From contig OUQQ01000556.1 in the NCBI GenBank assembly GCA_900404475.1, positions 1-13,391 on the forward strand: a stretch of DNA of 13,391 nt, written 5' to 3'. Shown here piece by piece: positions 8,541 to 13,391 of the stretch. The stretch comes from Spongospora subterranea. Lineage: Eukaryota; Endomyxa; Phytomyxea; Plasmodiophorida; Plasmodiophoridae. Position 1 is the stretch's first letter; each line of letters opens with the position of its first letter. The notes under the pieces are model-generated. The model saw only the letters and a list, made by a program, of their open reading frames with translations. It did no database searches and was not told the origin of the DNA. A program made the position numbers and the translations under genes.

Positions 8541-9540
8541 GGAACGACCGAAAGATAGTGACTGAAGAACATTCGCCGAATTTTTCTGGATGGGAACCGA
8601 AGGCGAATTGCTACCGCACTATGCCCGGACGGAGCCTATGTAGAGGTCTGTTCAGCCTGCTCGAAGAATAAAACGCAATCGAGACAAAACTGCCGATGAT
8701 CGATACGAATCCCACAATGGTCCAGCATTAATACGACAATATCTGCTCAAATGCGAGTCATCTTGGGAAAATTCCAGTTCAGTGAAGCATGTGCCACAGA
8801 AAAGGCAACGATGAAACACATCCGCCAGGCCGTCATCGATACCGCGACGTGAACCAATTACGGCCATCAGATGTGTATGCGGTCAATTATCGACCATGTC
8901 AATCGAAGGCGCATTTTACTTTGTCACTTACGTTGAAACCAAGCCAAGTCCACGTACCTGGTTCGTCAGAATATCAAGGCATGAGACAAGTTCTTGAGAT
9001 TGAAGGCTCGAGCGGAGCATCATACAGGTCATTTGATCAAGATACAAAACCCGGTGTTCCGGTTGAGATTTTCAATGACACCGTAAGGCAAACAGTCGAG
9101 ATGAGAAAGATGGAATCATTGATAGGACTACCGTGACAAGAAGTTCAAACCAGATTCAGCTCGTTCTGGTGACTCACTATTGTGATTATTATCGTTGACA
9201 AGAAATATTGGGGGTTCGGCCGTCTTGTATGAGTCGTATGTATCCCGCTTGTGGTCACACCTTGGAAGATAAGTACACGACCCTTTGGGGAATCTGGATG
9301 GACGGACGCGTGTACTTGGTTGCGATGGATCGCAATTGATTATGCAGAGACAACGGCGGAACATCGGGTCGATAAATAATAATTTTCGGCAACAGCGACG
9401 ACGACAGCTAACGTGGATGGAAAGTCTACGACCCTGCCACGTTCAAAACGTCATATTTAACGAGAAAGGAAATGGAAATCGCGAACTGTGCGATACTGGC
9501 GATGTCTCTTATCATGATGAAATGGTAGCTGATTAGAATT
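8541..9540 (+). pseudogene. Copia integrase remnant
   Basis: Pieces in several frames. A C-x2-C pair with following Lys (VCSACSKNK, about 8645-8671) fits the zinc-binding pre-integrase region. MSIEGAFYFVTYVETKPSPR (8896-8955), continuing TWFVRISRH, is the central integrase core strand, with the usual Asp pair replaced by Glu-Thr. VEIFNDTVRQ (about 9064-9093) corresponds to the strand and helix carrying the catalytic Glu. NVIFNE (9447-9464) is the tail motif that normally precedes the RT linker. Stops and shifts occur between all of these. Confidence 0.75.
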
Positions 9541-9639
9541 ATGTACTAGATGATGGCATTAACTACGACCTGGGGCAAGGCAGAAGTGAGGAGGACATTT
9601 GCGACCGGATGAAGTAAGTGTTTCTTGATGCGACTCGGG

Positions 9640-10460
9640 ATGATCTAGCTATTGCAGTAGATTGCAAGGAATTGGTCAGAAAATTCAAGGCGAATCAGTC
9701 TGCCTCCGGATCGGTTAGGTGACCTCGTCTCGAATAATTGTGCTGCGAATGCGGTTGAGCCACAATGAGAAAACAGACAACCACAACGAGTCCACATACC
9801 GCGATCCTGAGAACAGATGATGAACAGTCCTGACAAAGGGCGGAGGATCGAGGCGGTCGTTAAAGGACGTGGAAGGAAGTATTCACACTTGACACCATTG
9901 TAAGCAGAAAAATGGATGCTAATCGGTATTTGACGTCAAATACGACACTGCGAGTGGGGATGTTTTGCCCAAGCGATTGAGAACCAAAAGATGATGACGA
10001 CACATTTGCACCTCAGTGACTGCCGACATCATCAGATTGTTGTTCGCTTCAACGATATATGACCCTGATCTGGAATTACATATTTGAAATGGAAGCTTGA
10101 AGCCACGACATCCTAATGAAAGCGCCAATGTCATGGTCCCTGGGCCAGGAAGCCAGTCATCGGTCGACAGTTAGGTTGCCGTTAATCTCGACACTATATG
10201 GGCTGAAGCAGTCTCCACGAGGATGGCAAGCTGTAATACACGACTTTCTTAATATAATATCATTTGGGTTTACAAGGTTGGCGCTACGACGTATATGTAC
10301 ACGAAAAGGTCTGACATCGGGAACTTGATAATTCTGGCGTATATGTCGACTTGTAAATGCTGAATTATTCGGACATGATCCCCGAGACCAAAAAACCTGT
10401 TGAGTATTCGATTCAAGGTCAAGGATTTGGAGACCGTTAATGGCATTTGTCGGGATCAAT
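9640..10460 (+). pseudogene. Copia reverse transcriptase remnant
   Basis: The order of conserved RT blocks is complete. MNSPDKGRRIEAVVK (from 9820) is the entry helix. FDVKYDTASGDVLPKR (from 9929) is the KVK...KARL strand. ADIIRLLFA and LELH..NGSLK (about 10023-10105) are the region of the first catalytic Asp, which is gone. LYGLKQSPRGWQ (10194-10229) is the copia hallmark. LIILAYMST (10325-10351) sits where the YVDD active site should be, with both Asp lost. LSIRFKVKDLETVNG (10400-10444) is the block following the active site. The enzyme is certainly inactive. Confidence 0.88.
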
Positions 10461-10499
10461 GATGAACGTGATGGAAGGCGGGAACACTGATCAGACTCA

Positions 10500-11080
10500 A
10501 ATGGTATATTGGCATCATGTGGTATGGAGAATTGCAGGACAACAGGTACAGCGGAGGGGCCAGATCAAAAGCTGTCGCAGACGATGTGCTCCCGCAAATT
10601 GTTTTTAATCTCGCTGATCATGTCAGCTACCTCAGTATACGAAGTTGCCCCTAACGTCAAATTCACATTCTGTTTGAATGTTGAAATGCAAATCCATATG
10701 TTATCGACGCCTTGTAACCACATTCAAGTTTGGTTAAAAATGATGTATTATCAGCTGCTTAAATTAAGCTGTCCATTCTCCCTACAACAGCGTCCACTCC
10801 TGGCCACTGTCTAATGCTATGGTATCGGATTGGTATGGCGTAACTCGTCTAGTGCAGTTATCGATGGGGTGAGCTGTTCCAAGCGTTTCTGTGCGCTAAC
10901 TGTTTGCCCATTGGCTCTCAGTGAACTCTGTCTGAAGTGTCTGTTTAGATTTGATTCTGTTTGCTTTGCACACTGTATCTCTTGCATTGTTGACATATCC
11001 CAATGTTTCGGGGGCATCTGCAACGAAAACATTGATGATGGTTTCCAGGGCATTTTATTGCCACCAAAAGGGTGAAAATG
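10500..11080 (+). pseudogene. Copia RNase H remnant
   Basis: RKLFLISLIMSATS (about 10587-10628) fits the YR..vG.L.YLa.stRPD linker. HIQVWLKMMYYQLLK (about 10721-10765) fits the HW..a.rvlrYLk helix. YGIGLVWRNSSSAVIDG (10818-10868) fits the first RNase H strands, at the expected distance of about 400 nt from the last RT block. KNIDDGFQ near 11026-11050 may be the KHIDIRYHF motif, but that is weaker. Catalytic Asp residues are not apparent. Confidence 0.55.
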
Positions 11081-11150
11081 GGCGTATTGGTCGTGATACG
11101 GTTTGGTAAAACATGAATGAGTTTGGGCTATTGTGTAATTCAAAATTTAC

Positions 11151-11178
11151 GTGATCATGATGAAAGTGATCATGATGA
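11151..11178. repeat. Two-copy direct repeat GTGATCATGATGA
   Basis: The 13-mer GTGATCATGATGA occurs at 11151-11163 and again at 11166-11178, a period of 15 nt. Each copy contains the palindrome TGATCA. It lies just past the last recognisable retrotransposon sequence. It could be remnant LTR sequence or replication slippage. Confidence 0.5.
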
Positions 11179-11180
11179 TG

Positions 11181-11599
11181 CGGATTCTATTTCTGCATAC
11201 GCGGTTCTGAGCTGGGATATCTGTAAGATTTAACCTGCGCTTGTCAGTCTCATCATCCCCAATTTGTTAGCGTTCTGACAAATCGGGTCTCTACGATTGG
11301 CTGAGGTGGTTAAGAGTAAAAGTATCCTCATCATATCACAGAGATAACCAGTTGTACATGTACATCTTCTCTCCGCAACATTCCGACATCATCTTGTCAT
11401 TCAAAACCGCCGCAAGGAAACCTCTGGTGGCAAAGTTACAGCAGCATCATTTTACACACAACGAAACACTTGATCCGACAAAAGCGCAAACGATAAGCCA
11501 AACAGAATCTGCAACTACTCTTATGTGGTAAATATCAATGTAGACCAAACGAATATCGTCACGGTTTAGACAGTAAGAAGTAATAATCTAAAAGAAACT
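11181..11599. other. Region between the copia remnant and the TRAPPC3 stop; no gene seen
   Basis: About 420 nt with no open frame of interest. It would contain the 3' UTR of TRAPPC3 (minus strand) and, if it survives, the 3' LTR of the copia element. I see no clear AATAAA on the minus strand near the stop. A short palindrome TGTACATGTACA lies near 11353-11364. Confidence 0.4.
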
Positions 11600-12902
11600 T
11601 TAATCATCACCAGGATTAAACTCTTCTCTTATAATCCCTTTCCGGATCACTCGAATTTCTGTGCAATCGTCACCTTTCAGCGAGTCGCGTATCACCGACG
11701 TCTCAACGCGGACTTGAATCTATACCATACGTGCGTCAAGAATCAGAATACGGTACGAACGCAAAACAAGCGCTGATGAAACAAAAATGGGCGAAACATC
11801 AGAAAAGACATTACCATTTCCAATGCTCCACGAACAGCACCTGCCACCAGGGCGCACATTGTCAGGTCGGCATATTCTTTCGGTAGCTCCACAAATTCCA
11901 CCAGTGGGTTGTTCTTGGCGGGCAATATGAACGAAAACCCTGATCCATCTTCGGCCCAGTCTTGCACTGTGGCCGTTACTGATATCAACGACAATATGTA
12001 AATAGAGGGACTTCTTGGGGAGCCGATAAAAATCCTCAATTTGGAGTTGAAGCTACGAAGAAATGCCAAAAAACAACTACACCTTATTTGTCATACACAA
12101 CGAAAAATTCAGATGCTGAGAAGAGACGCTCTATTGTCTAACGAAAAAAAAACAGCCGTACCTCCAAGGAACATTTTAAAAGCAACGCGTCCCATAAGAT
12201 CGGCGGTCTCTCTCAGGTTTTTACAGGAACTGATTTTTGTCTGAACGAGAAACTCATCCACGATTCTGAGTCCAATATTGTAACCACTATACAATGGAAA
12301 TTTCAATGAATGCAAACAAACCCAAGCAATCATTAGAAAGCACTGGGTGAAGAGCTTAAAAAACGATATTCGACGATGAGAATCAATCAAAACTCAAACA
12401 AAAGCTCGGAAGTCATCAAAACTTAAACAAAACCAACAGAAGACTTAATAAACGCCAGTAAGGTTGTTGCGATAAAATTTGAGCGAGGATAAATAAGAAT
12501 TACACTTTATCAAGTTGGCGATTGACTTCGACGACATCGTTGCGCTCATCTTGTAGAAGCTGGACGACGAATGCACCATATGTCAATGAGAACAGCTCTG
12601 AACTCTAAAGAACAAGACACAAAAACGAATCGACATCAAAGCCACAGAAAATATGGACGAGAGGGCACATGATTAATTGATAATATTAAGAACACAAATA
12701 ATAACTCATGATAAGTTACACATCATATCAGATCATATTTGCAAAAACACTCTGAGATTAAGACATGAACGTGAACACACGGTATCAATATTTCTAAAAG
12801 GGCATCGAAGGCGGAAACCGGGTTTACACAGGTTTCTGCTTTGCTTAACATTGCATCACCCATGCGAGTCTGATCTGAATCTGTATTGGCCGCAGAAGCC
12901 AT
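11600..12902 (-). CDS. TRAPPC3: TRAPP complex subunit TRAPPC3/Bet3, five exons
   Basis: Bet3 is a core TRAPP subunit that tethers ER-derived vesicles at the Golgi and forms part of the Rab1/Ypt1 exchange factor. Minus-strand exons are 12902-12828, 12604-12504, 12286-12162, 11978-11815 and 11719-11600. All junctions are GT..AG and phases agree, giving 194 residues against about 180 in the human protein. Diagnostic blocks in order: SSELFSLTYGAFVVQL, QLDKVGYNIGLRIVDEFL, LRETADLMGRVAFKMFLG, KNNPLVEFVELP, VRGALEMI, DSLKGDDCTEIRV. Cys80 (in ISSCKNLRET) matches the Cys68 position that carries the buried acyl chain in mammalian Bet3. The 25-residue first exon differs from other Bet3 proteins, as the N-terminus usually does. 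Its ATG at 12902 has an ideal context (GCCGCCATGGCT); further in-frame ATGs lie upstream at 12971 and downstream within the exon. Introns are 223, 217, 183 and 95 nt. The C-terminal acidic end (EEFNPGDD) is typical of the family. Confidence 0.95.
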
Positions 12903-13391
12903 GGCGGCTGAAGCCCTGGGCGATAATAGCAGGTTTGCTGTAATGGATTGCGGTTGGCGATTGCGGTTCAACAGTCGATATGTAATCGGTATGACTATGA
13001 GTGGGTATGGTAAACACCAGACACCTCCCTTTCAAAATAACCGATCCAAGCGGACTTTTCTTCTGTTTCGAAGTAACTGATCTATAGGTATGGCAGTATC
13101 TATATCAGGTTTGTTATCCAAATCTGAAATTGATATCAGGCTCTTCTGTCAGCCAGCAAACAGCCCAGATTAACACTTCTCACTTGTTGAAAGAGAAGAA
13201 AACAAGTTTGCAAGATTCACATCCATAATTGTATTTCTAGCCCTTGTAACTGTTTCTGTTTCTGGTAGGCAGGTAATTGATACTGGAAGGCCCTGTATTG
13301 ACAAGCTTCCCCTTTCCCTAAATGTGGTATACGGAACCTGTTTCCACCTTCGTCGTCCATGCAAGAGAGCATCACGCTTTGTAATGTCAAG
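12903..13391. other. Upstream region of TRAPPC3; no gene identified
   Basis: This should hold the TRAPPC3 promoter. An open plus-strand stretch from about 13265 to the window edge (after TTTCTGGTAGGCAG) and overlapping open minus-strand frames at 13170-13391 could be an exon of the next gene, but no family pattern is visible on either strand. Confidence 0.35.

Larger units (their letters stand above)
7640..11080 (+). mobile_element. Degenerate Ty1/copia LTR retrotransposon
   Basis: Fragments of every copia domain occur in the order gag, protease, integrase, reverse transcriptase, RNase H on the plus strand. Integrase before RT separates copia from gypsy elements. The reading frame changes many times and stops are frequent, so nothing here can be a working polyprotein. 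Boundaries are those of recognisable coding remnants. I compared 7165-7640 with 11080-11600 by eye and found no LTR pair, so the LTRs are missing, eroded past recognition, or outside the span I assigned. The element lies between the unknown minus-strand exons and the 3' end of TRAPPC3. Sub-domains are listed separately. Confidence 0.88.

Noticed and set aside
10817..11143. 108-codon minus-strand open frame
   Set aside because: The plus strand here continues the copia RNase H remnant at the expected distance; the minus frame shows no recognisable motif.
7165..11600. LTR pair flanking the copia element
   Set aside because: Comparison by eye of the two flanks found no shared stretch long enough to call; a dot-plot would be needed.
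12677..12943. Plus-strand frame over the first exon and intron of TRAPPC3
   Set aside because: Antisense shadow; the minus strand carries the confidently assigned exon 1.
13170..13364. Minus-strand 64-codon frame near the window edge
   Set aside because: Alternative frames on both strands are equally open over the same bases and none shows a family motif.
1..13391. tRNA, rRNA, CRISPR array or bacterial promoter/operon structure
   Set aside because: No cloverleaf with A and B boxes, no regular repeat-spacer array, and gene structure is plainly spliced and eukaryotic.

Overview
This is nuclear DNA of a eukaryote. Conserved proteins can only be read by splicing exons across GT..AG introns of about 57 to 245 nt, on both strands, with AATAAA signals downstream of some stops. 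There are no bacterial operons, Shine-Dalgarno sites or CRISPR arrays. A plant/protist-type ZIP transporter, short introns and a decayed Ty1/copia element suggest a unicellular or plant-like eukaryote. The sequence alone does not fix the lineage.

Layout from left to right. 260-1516 (+) is an uninterrupted 418-codon ORF. It keeps the two-domain layout of a CRESS-DNA replication initiator (Rep): HUH nuclease followed by superfamily 3 helicase. The expected catalytic residues are nearly all replaced, so it looks like an endogenous, possibly co-opted, Rep pseudoenzyme. 1776-3501 (+) is a spliced gene ending in an S/T-P-rich tail; its middle weakly resembles the checkpoint clamp subunit Rad9. 3689-4234 (-) encodes a small, apparently disordered protein with an N-terminal myristoylation/palmitoylation signal. 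4235-5381 holds no gene that I can see. 5382-7164 (+) is a six-exon ZIP-family metal transporter. About 7232-7571 (-) holds one or two exons of an unrecognised charged protein.

From about 7640 to 11080 (+) lies a heavily mutated Ty1/copia retrotransposon. Gag with a CCHC knuckle, protease, integrase, reverse transcriptase and RNase H follow one another in the canonical order, but in shifting frames with many stops and no LTR pair that I could find. 11600-12902 (-) is a complete five-exon TRAPPC3/Bet3 gene, a vesicle-tethering TRAPP subunit. 12903-13391 contains its probable promoter and nothing else that I can identify.

The genes do not form a pathway. This is ordinary housekeeping territory (ZIP, TRAPPC3, perhaps Rad9) interrupted by two kinds of invader: a dead retrotransposon and a virus- or plasmid-derived Rep whose reading frame has survived. 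The Rep is the most interesting object in the window.
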